Below the pieces are notes generated by a model. That model did no database searches. It had not been told where the DNA came from and saw only the letters and a list, made by a program, of their open reading frames with translations. From Chloroflexota bacterium (lineage in GTDB: Bacteria > Chloroflexota > Anaerolineae > Ardenticatenales > Ardenticatenaceae), in assembly GCA_003520455.1 (NCBI GenBank), contig DOUV01000633.1:1-14456 (forward strand): DNA of 14,456 bases, read 5' to 3'. Below, one piece after another: positions 1 to 7,772 of this stretch. Each line of letters begins with the position of its first letter. The stretch's first letter is position 1. The position numbers and the translations under genes are program-made.

Positions 1-1219
1 CCTCAGCCCCGGCGCGGCTGCCGCGCGGGTGCCCGTGCGTTCCTCCGCCGAAGAGGAAATAAGAGTCGGTTCCGTAGAGGCGGAAGAGATCGGGGATATG
101 GTGGACGTGGATGCCACCGCTGGCCGTCGGCCAGACGTTCTTGAGCCCCATCCAGTCCTGCTCGAAGAAGAAGCTGCTGCTGGCCTGCGGCCGGAAGTAG
201 GGCTCGCGCAAGAGATTGATGCGGTCTTCGGTTTCGCTCCAGGAACCCTCCAGCTTGCCCACGACCGTACCGGTGTGCAGGTGGTCGCCGCCGGCCATGC
301 GGAGCCACTTGGCCAGCACGTTGAAGTTGATGCCGTGGCGCGGGTGGCGGTCGATCACCGCGTGCATCGCCCGGTGCACGTGGATGATGAGGCCCAGTTC
401 CTCGGCCCGGTTGCGGACGCTCATGTGGCCCGCGAAGCCGACGGTCAGGTAGTCGATCATGATGTAGCGCGAGCCGAGCTGCGCGGCGTACTCCGTCCGG
501 CGCAGCATCTCCTCCGTCGTGGCCGCCGAGACGTTGAGCCAGTGACCTTTGGCCTCACCGGTCTCGGCTTCAGCCTTGTTGACAGCCTCCATCACGTAGA
601 GGTAGCGGTCGCGCCACCGGTTGAAGGGTTGGGAGTTGAGGTTCTCGTCGTCTTTGGTGGTGTCGAGCCCGCCGGCGAGGCACTCGTAGACGACCCTGGC
701 GAAGTCCCTGGCGCTCAAACCCAGTTTTGGCTTGACCGTGCCGCCCAGCAGCGGCCGCCCCCACTTCTTGAGACGCTCGCGCTCATCCTCGATGCCCACC
801 GCCGGGCCGGGGAAGGTCTTCATCAAGGCCGGCGGGATGAGCATGTCCTCGAGCCGCAGCGTCTGCAGCGCCTTGAAGCCAAAAACGTTGCCGACGATGC
901 TCGACATGATGTTGACAACGCTGCCCTCTTCGAAGAGGTCCTGCGGGTAGGCGACGAGGGCAACATCGCCCTGGAGGTCGTAGACGCGGGCTTTGTACTT
1001 CTCCAAATCCACAAACTCGTTGGACCACACTTCAGTCCACGTTCCAACCGACGACTCCGCGGCCACCGCGGCGGCAGCCTCGACGATGTCGGTGCCGTCC
1101 TTCGGCTCGATGCGGAACGCGCAGAGCAGGTCGGTGGGAGCCGGTTTGTAGCCGGGTTCGTAGTAACCGGCCGCGTAGGGTTTGACGCCGGCCTCGAATT
1201 GCGGGATTGAGGTTGTCAT
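1..1219 (-). CDS. rbcL: RuBisCO large subunit, form I-like (C-terminus cut by window edge)
   Basis: Catalyses carboxylation of ribulose-1,5-bisphosphate, the CO2-fixing step of the Calvin-Benson cycle. 406 codons are visible; about 60-70 C-terminal residues lie outside the window. The start is ATG at 1219 with AAGGAG 8 nt upstream. Visible active-site motifs: E55 and T60 (equivalents of spinach E60/T65), TVKPKLGLS 161-169 (catalytic Lys163, Lys165), TTKDDEN 187-193 (carbamylated Lys189, metal ligands Asp191/Glu192), HVHRAMH 280-286, GDHLHTGT 311-318, loop-6 Lys322 in VGKLEG, SGGIH 367-371 and GGGTHGHP 391-398. All catalytic residues are present, so this is a true RuBisCO, not a form IV protein. 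HRAMHAVIDR is green-type, HWLNVSAATTEEM and FEQDW look red-type, and GTHGHP resembles form III. This mixture suggests a deep form I branch (for example form I'). It lies 3' of fba and glpX. Whether an rbcS follows cannot be seen. Confidence 0.96.
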   Translation of the reverse strand, partial: MTTSIPQFEAGVKPYAAGYYEPGYKPAPTDLLCAFRIEPKDGTDIVEAAAAVAAESSVGTWTEVWSNEFVDLEKYKARVYDLQGDVALVAYPQDLFEEGSVVNIMSSIVGNVFGFKALQTLRLEDMLIPPALMKTFPGPAVGIEDERERLKKWGRPLLGGTVKPKLGLSARDFARVVYECLAGGLDTTKDDENLNSQPFNRWRDRYLYVMEAVNKAEAETGEAKGHWLNVSAATTEEMLRRTEYAAQLGSRYIMIDYLTVGFAGHMSVRNRAEELGLIIHVHRAMHAVIDRHPRHGINFNVLAKWLRMAGGDHLHTGTVVGKLEGSWSETEDRINLLREPYFRPQASSSFFFEQDWMGLKNVWPTASGGIHVHHIPDLFRLYGTDSYFLFGGGTHGHPRGSRAGAE

Positions 1220-1290
1220 GGTCTCGTTCTCCTTCATGTTGCTTTCGATATCGTCACTTGACATTGGAACACGGCGTACGATGGACGGTT

Positions 1291-1329
1291 ATGCGTGATG
1301 CGTGAACGATTTCTTCACGCATCACGCAT
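1291..1329. repeat. Perfect 16-bp inverted repeat with 7-nt loop between glpX and rbcL
   Basis: The arms 1291-1306 (ATGCGTGATGCGTGAA) and 1314-1329 are exact reverse complements, separated by CGATTTC. Each arm also contains a tandem repeat of a 7-mer (ATGCGTG / ACGCATC). The structure begins 10 bp after the glpX stop and ends about 70 bp before the rbcL start. There is no T-run on either side, so it is not a standard intrinsic terminator. It could be an mRNA-stabilising or processing hairpin that sets the rbcL:glpX transcript ratio, a factor-dependent terminator, or a copy of a dispersed genomic repeat. Confidence 0.8.
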
Positions 1330-1338
1330 CACGGAAGC

Positions 1339-2325
1339 CTATGCGTAGGGCACGGCGCTGATACGCGACAGCTTCTCGAAGCGATGGATGGCTTGAATCC
1401 GGCGCATTGTGCCGCTCCGGCCCCGCATCACGATGGAGTCGGTGATCGCCCCGTGCGGGATGTATTGGACGCCTCGCAGGAAGGTGCCGTCGGTGAGGCC
1501 GGTGGCCGCAAAGAAGACGTCGTCGCTGCGCACCAGGTCGTCGGTCATCAAGACGCGGTCGAGATCCATCCCGGCGGCGTGGGCGCGCCCGACCTCGTCC
1601 GGCTTCTGGGGCGCCAATCGCCCGTGGATTGCCCCGCCGAGGCACTTGAGCGCGCAGGCCGTGATCACACCCTCCGGCGTGCCCCCGATGCCCATCAGAA
1701 CGTCCACGCCGGTATCGGGGAGTGCGGCTTGCAGGGCGGCGGCCACGTCACCGTCGGTGATGAGCTTGATCCGCGCGCCGGCGGCGCGGATGTCGGCGAT
1801 CAGCCGGTCGTGGCGCGGCCGATCCAGGACGACGACGGTCAGATTGGTGACATCCTTGCCGGTGGCGCGCGCGATGGCGGCCAGGTTGTCGGCCACGGGC
1901 GCGTCGAGGTCGATCACGTCGGCTGCCGCGCGCCCGACGGCGATCTTATTCATGTAGAAGACCGGGCCGGGATCGCACATTGTGCCGCGCGGTGCCAGGG
2001 CGACGACAGCGATGGAATCCGGGCGGCCCAGCGCCAGCAGGCGCGTGCCTTCCACCGGGTCCACGGCGATGTCCACCGCCGGTGGATCCCCCGTACCGAC
2101 GCGCTCGCCGTTGTAGAGCATGGGCGCCTCGTCCTTCTCACCCTCGCCGATGACCACCACGCCGTCCATCGGAACCGTGTTGAGGAGGAGCCGCATCGCA
2201 TCGACCGCCGCTCCGTCACCGGCCTCTTTTTGGCCGCGCCCCATCCAGCGCGCGGCAGCCAACGCGGCCGCCTCGGTCGCCCGCACCAGTTCCAGCGCCA
2301 GGTTGCGCTGTGGTTGCTCGCTCAC
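1339..2325 (-). CDS. glpX: Class II fructose-1,6-bisphosphatase / sedoheptulose-1,7-bisphosphatase
   Basis: A cytoplasmic metal-dependent phosphatase that removes the C1 phosphate of fructose-1,6-bisphosphate, and in many autotrophs also of sedoheptulose-1,7-bisphosphate. It serves gluconeogenesis and Calvin-cycle regeneration. 328 aa from a GTG start, the usual length for GlpX proteins. Motifs: GEGEKDEAP 60-68, the metal-binding DPVEGT 89-94, ITDGD 189-193 and GGTPEG 214-219. I chose GTG at 2325 because it overlaps the fba stop as GTGA, has AAAGGGG 7 nt upstream and gives a family-typical N-terminus. A longer in-frame ATG (2391) would add 22 residues lying entirely inside fba. Translational coupling to fba and the rbcL downstream indicate a carbon-fixation role. 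Confidence 0.95.
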   Translation of the reverse strand: MSEQPQRNLALELVRATEAAALAAARWMGRGQKEAGDGAAVDAMRLLLNTVPMDGVVVIGEGEKDEAPMLYNGERVGTGDPPAVDIAVDPVEGTRLLALGRPDSIAVVALAPRGTMCDPGPVFYMNKIAVGRAAADVIDLDAPVADNLAAIARATGKDVTNLTVVVLDRPRHDRLIADIRAAGARIKLITDGDVAAALQAALPDTGVDVLMGIGGTPEGVITACALKCLGGAIHGRLAPQKPDEVGRAHAAGMDLDRVLMTDDLVRSDDVFFAATGLTDGTFLRGVQYIPHGAITDSIVMRGRSGTMRRIQAIHRFEKLSRISAVPYA

Positions 2326-3299
2326 ACAGCTACCCCTTTCATCTGAGGCTGGGTGAGGGCCGCGCGCACCTCTTCCAGCCGTCCCGCGCACCCCAACTTT
2401 TCGCTCTTGTGCGCGATGAAGCGGGCATATTCTTCGATATAGATTTTTCCGGGTTTGCGGAAGTCGAAATTCTCAGGGTAGTCGCGGAAGTGCTCCCGGT
2501 GGACGCGAGTCCATACCAGACGACCATCGGTGTCGATGTTGACCTTGGTCACGCCCAGCGGGACGGCTGTGGCAAATTCGTCTTCGTCCACACCGCGCGC
2601 CGAGGGGTCGAGGGCGCCGCCGGCGGCGTTGATCCACTCCACCTCCTCGCGGGGCACGGAGGAGGATCCGTGCATCACGAGGGGAAAACCGGGCAGGCGC
2701 CGTTGAATCTGGGCCAGGCGGTCGAAGTGCAGGCTTTGGCGCCCCTTGAATTTGTACGCGCCGTGGCTCGTCCCAATGGCCACCGCCAGACTGTCGCAGC
2801 CTGTCAGACGCACGAACTCAGCCGCCTCGTCCGGGTCGGTCAGCAGCGCGTGCTTCTCGTCCACGCGGACGTTCTCTTCCACCCCGCCCAGCAGGCCCAG
2901 CTCCGCCTCGACGCTGATGCCTTTGGCGTGGGCGCACTTCACCACCCGGCGGGTGATGGCCACGTTCTCCTCGAAGGGCTCGTGCGAGGCGTCGATCATC
3001 ACCGAGGAGTAGAACCCGGAATCGATGCAGTCGTAGCAGGTGGCCTCGTCGCCATGGTCCAGGTGGACGGCGAAGACGACCTCCGGGAACATCTGCTCGC
3101 AGGCGCGGATGATGGCCGCCAGCATCTTGACGCCGGCATACTTGCGGGCACCCTTCGAGAGCTGGATGATGATGGGGGCCTGGGCCTCGATGGCACCACT
3201 GAAGAGTCCCAGCGCCTGTTCCATATTGTTGATGTTGTAGGCACCGACAGCGAAGCGGCCGTATGCGATTCTGAAAAGGTCGGCTGTTGTGACGATCAT
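2322..3299 (-). CDS. fba: Class II (zinc-dependent) fructose-1,6-bisphosphate aldolase
   Basis: Condenses glyceraldehyde-3-phosphate with dihydroxyacetone phosphate, and in Calvin-cycle organisms can also make sedoheptulose-1,7-bisphosphate. 325 aa, full length. HLDHGD 79-84 supplies the catalytic Asp81 and zinc ligand His82. EAELG 131-135, His179 in GTSHGAYK and His210 in MHGSS match the other metal-site segments, and NIDTD 254-258 binds phosphate/substrate. The start is ATG 3299 with AAGGAAAGAGG about 7 nt upstream. It is the first gene of the fba-glpX-rbcL run and overlaps glpX by 4 nt. No convincing sigma70 promoter was found in the 550 bp upstream, so transcription may start there from an unrecognised signal or partly by read-through from the reductase gene on the same strand. 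Confidence 0.95.
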   Translation of the reverse strand: MIVTTADLFRIAYGRFAVGAYNINNMEQALGLFSGAIEAQAPIIIQLSKGARKYAGVKMLAAIIRACEQMFPEVVFAVHLDHGDEATCYDCIDSGFYSSVMIDASHEPFEENVAITRRVVKCAHAKGISVEAELGLLGGVEENVRVDEKHALLTDPDEAAEFVRLTGCDSLAVAIGTSHGAYKFKGRQSLHFDRLAQIQRRLPGFPLVMHGSSSVPREEVEWINAAGGALDPSARGVDEDEFATAVPLGVTKVNIDTDGRLVWTRVHREHFRDYPENFDFRKPGKIYIEEYARFIAHKSEKLGCAGRLEEVRAALTQPQMKGVAV

Positions 3300-3851
3300 G
3301 TTTGACCTCTTTCCTTGTGAGATTCCTCTGCGGAGGGGTATCCGTAGCCACCGAGGGCACGACTCACTCGATGGTCACGGCCGACGGTCTTTGATCAGGC
3401 TTAGGACGTGTGTGCCGCACGGCGGACCGAGTCTACAGTCGCAGCCAAGAGCGCGTAATCGTGCGGGTCCGCGCCAGTCGGACAGGTGGCGCGGGAATCA
3501 AGGGACAGTCGTTGTCTGGGGCCCGGCACTGGGGAATGTATCAATAAACAAAGCGGGAAACGACGCTGTAGGCGAGGAACTCCTCGACCACCTGTTGGGC
3601 GATGGCCTCTGGTTCATTCCAAACGGTTAGCTCTGAGGAAGCCCAGGAGTGCTTGACGGTAGCCCTCCCGGGTGCCTGACGCCGGCCGTGTTCCGACGAA
3701 AGGGTTAGGCTACAGGGTACACGATGGCGAGGAAACTGACAACACCTCATCCGGATAGCTTGGAAGTCAAAATCGGGTGGGGAGTGAGAGAAACATGGGC
3801 AGGGGACGGGTAGGTTCGCCTACATCATCGGAGGTAGGGGGAGCGGTCAAA
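3300..3851. other. Gap without a confident gene; possible coding remnant at 3541-3750 (minus)
   Basis: About 550 bp between the aldo/keto reductase stop and the fba start. The only coding-like text is a 69-codon minus frame (3541-3750). Its last ~30 codons (ELTVWNEPEAIAQQVVEEFL and following) read like a real protein end, while its first half is low-complexity and unconvincing. It matches no family I recognise, and I treat it as a possible decayed gene end. A short palindrome, CGAGGA-AC-TCCTCG, sits at 3573-3586. No clear promoter, tRNA or terminator with a T-run was seen. Regulatory sites for the carbon-fixation operon would be expected here. Confidence 0.4.
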
Positions 3852-4871
3852 CTAGTGACACATGTCACACGGCCAGGTCCGCATCTTCATCCACCCCGCG
3901 GTGTTGTGGAAGTCTGCGATCACGCTGCCGGGCGGGTTGAGCTCGTCACAGGCGGCGCGGTCGGCCTCGGTCAGGGTCATGCCCATCACGGGGAGGACCT
4001 CCTCCAACTGCGCCAGCGTGCGCACACCGTAGATTGGGGCGGTGATCGCCGGCTGACCCTTAACCCACAGCAGGGCGAACTGGGCCGCCGTGAGTCCCCG
4101 CTCCCGCGCCAGTTCTGCAAAGCGCTGACCGACCTCGATGCCGGGTTCGGTGACTCGCTCGGCGTAGATGCCACCGCGCTGGACGAGGCGCGAGTCGCGT
4201 GGCGGCGGGGCATCTTTCGAGTAGCGGCCGGCCAGCACACCTTGGGCGATTGGGGCCCACGGGATCAAGCCCACACCGTATTTGAGCGCCATCGGTACGA
4301 GTTCATTCTCGATCCGACGGTCGAGCAGGTTGTAGGGTGGCTGCTCGGTCACGTAGCGAGCGTAACCGCGCATCTCGCCGATGAGGATCGCTTCGACGAT
4401 TTGCCAGGCAGGATGGGTCGAGGAGCCGATGTAGCGCACCTTGCCGGCTCGCACCAGATCGGTGAGGGCGCTCAGCGTCTCCTCGACAGGGGTCGTGGGG
4501 TCGGGGCGGTGCATCTGGTAGAGGTCAATCCAATCGGTGCCCAACCGGCGCAGTGAATCCTCGCAGGCGCGGATGAGGTGCAACCGCGAAAGGCCCTCAT
4601 CGTTGGGGCCGGGACCCATGCGATGATAGGCTTTGGTCGCCACGATCACCTGGTCGCGCCGACCACTCACGGCCAGCGCTTTCCCCAGGATGCGCTCGCT
4701 CTCGCCGTCGTTATACATGTTCGCGGTGTCGAAGAAATTCACGCTCGCGTCCAGAGCAGCGTGAACGATGCGGATCGCTTCGTCCTCCGGCGTGGGATTG
4801 CCGAAGTTCATCGTACCGATGCAAAGCGGTGAAACCTTCGCCCCGGTCGCACCGAGTGAGCGGTAGTCCAT
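3852..4871 (-). CDS. Aldo/keto reductase family oxidoreductase
   Basis: A predicted NADPH-dependent cytoplasmic carbonyl reductase with a (beta/alpha)8 barrel; the substrate cannot be told from sequence. 339 aa. The catalytic tetrad is intact: Asp48 and Tyr53 (FFDTANMY), Lys80 (VATK) and His121 (YQMHRPD). The N-terminal [19 protein letters not shown] is the usual strand/nucleotide-barrel entry. The later stretch [19 protein letters not shown] is typical of the Tas/YajO-like group. The start is ATG 4871 with GAGGG about 5 nt upstream, 15 nt after the thioredoxin gene, so the two are probably cotranscribed. The C-terminus ends in Cys-Asp-Met-Cys-His, a small cysteine cluster that may be fortuitous. 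Its stop lies in the palindrome GTGACA-CA-TGTCAC. Confidence 0.9.
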   Translation of the reverse strand: MDYRSLGATGAKVSPLCIGTMNFGNPTPEDEAIRIVHAALDASVNFFDTANMYNDGESERILGKALAVSGRRDQVIVATKAYHRMGPGPNDEGLSRLHLIRACEDSLRRLGTDWIDLYQMHRPDPTTPVEETLSALTDLVRAGKVRYIGSSTHPAWQIVEAILIGEMRGYARYVTEQPPYNLLDRRIENELVPMALKYGVGLIPWAPIAQGVLAGRYSKDAPPPRDSRLVQRGGIYAERVTEPGIEVGQRFAELARERGLTAAQFALLWVKGQPAITAPIYGVRTLAQLEEVLPVMGMTLTEADRAACDELNPPGSVIADFHNTAGWMKMRTWPCDMCH

Positions 4872-4886
4872 GGAGCCCTCACGATT

Positions 4887-5585
4887 CTACAGTTGGGCCT
4901 GGAGCCGCTGGCGCAGCATGTGGGCCGGTTGGGCGCCGACGATCCGATCGACGGGCTGGCCGTTCTTGAAGATCAGGAGCGTCGGGATGCTCTGGACGCC
5001 GTAGCGGTCGGCCGTGCGCGGGTTCTCATCCACGTTGAGCTTGGCGATAATCGCGCGGTCGCCCATCTCCCGTGCCAGGGCCTCGACGTGCGGGGCGATC
5101 ATGTGGCAGGGGCCGCACCAATCTGCCCAGAAATCCACGAGGGCGGGCTTGTTGCTCTGCAAGATCACGCGCTCGAAGGTGGCGTCGGTGACGACGACCG
5201 GCGCTCTACTCGGCGCGCTGCCCGGCGCCGGCTTGGGCGACACACGGGGCGCGCGTCCCTCAACGAATGCCGCCGTGCGTTCGCGCAACTCGCCCCACTC
5301 CGGCAGGCCGATCACACGATCGCGGATCTCGCCCTTGCGCACGAAGAGCACCGTGGGCAGATCGCGGATACTGTAGCGACGGGCCCACTCGCGGTTGTCG
5401 TCCACCTCCAGCCGCGTGACCACTGCCTTGCCGGCGAACTCCTTGGCCAGCCGGTCGAGCAGCGGCTGGAGGTCACGGCACTTCTGGAATCTGGGGGTGC
5501 AGAAGGAGGCAACGACCGGAAGTTCGTTCTTCAGAACCCACTTCTCGAAGGTCTGGTCGTTCACAGTGACCGGTGTATCGAACAT
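4887..5585 (-). CDS. Tandem two-domain thioredoxin (degenerate N-terminal domain, canonical C-terminal domain)
   Basis: A predicted cytoplasmic thiol-disulfide oxidoreductase or chaperone of 232 aa, with no signal peptide. Domain 1 is about residues 4-108 and domain 2 about 128-232, joined by a Pro/Ala/Ser linker near 111-129. Domain 2 has the full active site WCGPC (156-160) after DFWAD and the cis-proline in IPT (Pro201). Domain 1 keeps the fold signature (cis-Pro77 in [21 protein letters not shown]), but its active site reads RFQKC (32-36): the first redox Cys is Phe33, the second (Cys36) is kept, and an extra Cys29 sits where thioredoxin has its first Trp. It therefore cannot make the standard CXXC disulfide. 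The start is ATG 5585 with AAGGAG 7 nt upstream. It precedes the aldo/keto reductase by 15 nt. Confidence 0.92.
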   Translation of the reverse strand: MFDTPVTVNDQTFEKWVLKNELPVVASFCTPRFQKCRDLQPLLDRLAKEFAGKAVVTRLEVDDNREWARRYSIRDLPTVLFVRKGEIRDRVIGLPEWGELRERTAAFVEGRAPRVSPKPAPGSAPSRAPVVVTDATFERVILQSNKPALVDFWADWCGPCHMIAPHVEALAREMGDRAIIAKLNVDENPRTADRYGVQSIPTLLIFKNGQPVDRIVGAQPAHMLRQRLQAQL

Positions 5586-5663
5586 GGGCTACTCCTTACG
5601 GGAGTCGTTCCAGGTTTCCGAATAATACGCTCCGCAATCACTGGAAGCAAGGATAGGGCCGCC

Positions 5664-5727
5664 AACGGATCAGCAGACATCGTCGATCTCTTAGCCGTTG
5701 ATCCGTTATGCGCAGAGCGCATCCGTT
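5664..5727. promoter_or_regulatory. Three ATCCGTT boxes in the trx/dus divergent intergenic region
   Basis: ATCCGTT occurs at 5701-5707 and 5721-5727, exactly 20 bp apart (about two helical turns). Its reverse complement AACGGAT lies at 5664-5670. The first and second copies form a 9-bp inverted repeat (AACGGATCA / TGATCCGTT). Between the last two lies ATGCGC-AGA-GCGCAT. The arrangement is regulator-site-like and lies between divergently transcribed genes. No regulator can be assigned. Confidence 0.4.
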
Positions 5728-5788
5728 GACCGCGGCTTTGCTCTGCTCGCTACCTCGTGCTACACTTCTGCCCTGAGAGAGCGAGACA

Positions 5789-5824
5789 ACCGCCAGGAGC
5801 CCGAAGCCCCTGGCGGTCTTGTTG
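5789..5824 (+). terminator. Terminator-like hairpin in the dus leader
   Basis: A 9-bp perfect stem (ACCGCCAGG 5789-5797 with CCTGGCGGT 5809-5817) and an 11-nt loop, followed on the plus strand by the T-rich tail CTTGTT. It ends only about 14 nt before the dus ATG. No plus-strand gene lies upstream to be terminated, so it could act as an attenuator or as a structure masking dus translation initiation. Confidence 0.5.
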
Positions 5825-5837
5825 CCAGACTGTGCTC

Positions 5838-6818
5838 ATGAGTAAGACAGCAACTTTCTTGGTACGCGACATCCCAATCCACGGCGATTTGATCCTGGCG
5901 CCGATGGACGGCTATTCCGATATGCCCTTCCGGCTCATCTGCCGGGAGATGGGCTCGGCGATGAGCTACACCGAGTTCGTCAACGTCGATGAGTTGCAGA
6001 GCAGGAAGTGGCCCGAGAAGACCGCGCGCAAGCTAATCTTCGATCCCAGCGAGCAGCCGATGACCTTCCAAATCTACGGCAGCGACGAGGACCGCCTGGT
6101 GGAGACCGCTGAGCGGATGCTGGAGCTGGGCCCAAGCATCCTGGACCTCAACATGGGTTGCTCGGTGAAGAGCATTGCCGGGCGCGGCGCCGGGGCCGGC
6201 TTGCTGTCCACGCCAGATAAGATCGGGCGCATCTTTCGCCGCCTGACGGCCGCGCTGCCGGTCCCCGTCACCGGCAAGATTCGTCTCGGCTGGGACGACC
6301 AGAACCGCAATTTTCTCGATGTGGCACGCATCCTGGAAGACAACGGCGCCGCGCTCATCGCCGTGCACGGGCGGACCAAAGAGCAACGCTACAAGGGGAG
6401 CGCCGACTGGGACGCCATCGCCGCGATCAAGCAGGCGGTGAACGTGCCAGTGATCGGCAACGGCGATGTCACCATCGTGGACGACATCGCTCGCATCAAG
6501 GCCCACACGGGCTGTGATGGGGTGATGATCGCGCGGGGGGCCATCGGCAACCCCTGGATCTTCGCCCGTAAGGAGCCCCACCAGGTCACCTTCAAGGAGA
6601 AGGCCGCTCTGGTGCGCCGACACCTGGCCCTGAACCTCGACTTTTACGGCCAGGAGTTGGGGCTGATTCTCTTCCGCAAGCACATCGTCAAGTACATCGA
6701 GAGCATCCGCACTCTGGCCGACTTCCGCATGCGGCTGCTCACCTGTACTGAAGTCGAGCAGTTTGTGGCGCTGATTGCGGAGGCAGAGGTGCAAAGGGAG
6801 TTGGGAGTCGCAGCGTAG
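5838..6818 (+). CDS. dus: tRNA-dihydrouridine synthase
   Basis: A flavin (FMN) enzyme that reduces uridines in the tRNA D-loop to dihydrouridine using NADPH. 326 aa from ATG 5838. Motifs in order: LILAPMDGYSDMPFR (18-32, FMN-binding start of the TIM barrel), TFQIYGSD, DLNMGCSVKSIAGRGAGAGL with catalytic Cys108, GKIRLGWDD, AVHGRTKEQRYKGSADW, IGNGDV and MIARGAIGNPWIF. The active-site text is NMGCS rather than the commoner NMGCP. I chose ATG 5838 because it gives a normal Dus N-terminus. A GTG at 5757 would add 27 residues encoded by a hairpin-containing leader. There is no clear Shine-Dalgarno before 5838, and a terminator-like hairpin ends 20 nt upstream. Confidence 0.94.
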   Translation: MSKTATFLVRDIPIHGDLILAPMDGYSDMPFRLICREMGSAMSYTEFVNVDELQSRKWPEKTARKLIFDPSEQPMTFQIYGSDEDRLVETAERMLELGPSILDLNMGCSVKSIAGRGAGAGLLSTPDKIGRIFRRLTAALPVPVTGKIRLGWDDQNRNFLDVARILEDNGAALIAVHGRTKEQRYKGSADWDAIAAIKQAVNVPVIGNGDVTIVDDIARIKAHTGCDGVMIARGAIGNPWIFARKEPHQVTFKEKAALVRRHLALNLDFYGQELGLILFRKHIVKYIESIRTLADFRMRLLTCTEVEQFVALIAEAEVQRELGVAA

Positions 6819-7141
6819 GCTTCAACAATCGTTGACTGTGTGAGCCCACCCTCTCCTCTCCTCGTCTGCGAGAGGAGCGCGGTTCCAGATGAGTAACTGC
6901 GGCAAGACGTCCAACCCGGGAGGAATGACGGCGAGCGTATCGCCCGGACGCGGTTGAGATGAGCCGCTCCCCGTACCGTGCCCATGCGGGGGAGATTGCG
7001 GCAACGGGGAGAGACCCTGCTCAGCGCGGGAAACGACCGGGAAGTCGCCCTCAGTGTCGCCGCGGCTGAAGTTGTCGTCAAGATTGGTCAGAACGAGATC
7101 TTCGGCTCATCGCCGGCATCAATCAGAGAGAAGAGGGTCCG
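6819..7141. other. Intergenic/leader region before the alaX-like gene with several hairpins
   Basis: No gene is recognised. Just after dus, CTCCTCTC 6853-6860 pairs with GAGAGGAG 6870-6877 (8 bp, 9-nt loop), a possible dus terminator without a T-run. Further on, CTCCCCGT 6967-6974 can pair with ACGGGGAG 7004-7011 (8 bp), or its first six bases with GGGGAG 6989-6994, so two mutually exclusive hairpins are possible upstream of the editing-protein gene. A known riboswitch was not recognised. Confidence 0.4.
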
Positions 7142-7579
7142 ATGGGTTTTGCGGATGCCTACCCGCCCCTGCACTCCGCCGAGCATCTGCTCACAGCGGT
7201 GCTCGGCCGCCGCTTTCCGGAGATTCGCGAGTACAACTCGCGCTTGAAGAGTCGCAAGTGCGTTTTCGAGTTCCACTACGACGGGACTTTGACCGCCGCC
7301 GATCTTGCCGAGGTCGAGCGCGAGGTGAAGGCAATTATCGCTGCCGATGAAGCTACGGAAATCCGCACTGTCGCGCGCGAAGCAGCGAGCTCCCTGCCTA
7401 ACCTCCACCAGGTCCCTCAAGGCGCAGAGACCGTTCGGGTCGTCCGGTTGGGTGATGCGGACCAGCGAGCCTGCATCGGGCGCCACGTGGCGCGAACCGG
7501 TGAGATCGTCAACTTCCGGATCACCACCCTTCGCCAGGCGCAGCCGGGGCTCTGGCGGATCAACTTTTCCGTCGATTAG
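7142..7579 (+). CDS. AlaX-like alanyl/threonyl-tRNA editing domain protein
   Basis: A predicted freestanding trans-editing factor that hydrolyses mischarged aminoacyl-tRNA (Ser/Gly-tRNA-Ala or related), like the second additional domain (SAD) of alanyl- and threonyl-tRNA synthetases. 145 aa, near the size of the shortest AlaX proteins. The zinc-site pair is intact: HSAEH (His11, His15) and CIGRH (Cys111, His115). The C-terminal EIVNFRITTLRQAQPGLWRI fits the SAD end. The start is ATG 7142 with GAGAAGAGGG upstream. It follows dus on the same strand after 323 bp, so both encoded functions concern tRNA, but cotranscription is uncertain. Which tRNA it edits cannot be told. Confidence 0.85.
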   Translation: MGFADAYPPLHSAEHLLTAVLGRRFPEIREYNSRLKSRKCVFEFHYDGTLTAADLAEVEREVKAIIAADEATEIRTVAREAASSLPNLHQVPQGAETVRVVRLGDADQRACIGRHVARTGEIVNFRITTLRQAQPGLWRINFSVD

Positions 7580-7602
7580 GGCTCCGTCATGGAGATTGGG
7601 CG

Positions 7603-7614
7603 GGGTGTACACCC
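7603..7614. repeat. 12-bp perfect palindrome between convergent genes
   Basis: GGGTGTACACCC, a loopless palindrome 24 bp after the alaX-like stop, in the 193-bp gap between convergent genes. The rest of this gap (7580-7772) holds no gene. GC-rich text around 7690-7715 gives only weak hairpins. The palindrome could be a protein-binding site or chance. Confidence 0.3.
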
Positions 7615-7772
7615 AGCCATTGACCCTTGACCGCGCAGTGGGATTCAATCTCGGAAAGGCGCCCTGGCGGCACTGGGCGGTCGGACGCAGGAAAAGCCGC
7701 CGGCTAGGCCGCCAGAGTCGCCAGAATGCTGAAGTCCGGAGCGCATGTGGCTGCCCATGGCGCCTGGTTCGG

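Noticed and set aside
29..1210. 393-codon open frame on the plus strand
   Set aside because: It is antisense to rbcL, whose catalytic motifs are unmistakable. The long frame results from GC-rich third positions of the real gene.
1384..3305. Long plus-strand open frames over glpX and fba
   Set aside because: Shadows of the minus-strand enzymes; their translations show no family signature and have unnatural composition.
5757..5837. GTG-initiated 27-residue extension of Dus
   Set aside because: The extra residues come from the hairpin leader and are absent from the usual Dus start. The family begins near the LILAPM strand.
6878..6887. Minus-strand TGGAACCGCG, matching the conserved T-box sequence TGGNACCGCG
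   Set aside because: It points into the antisense of dus, with no gene downstream on that strand, and no specifier loop or antiterminator partner could be built. Probably chance.
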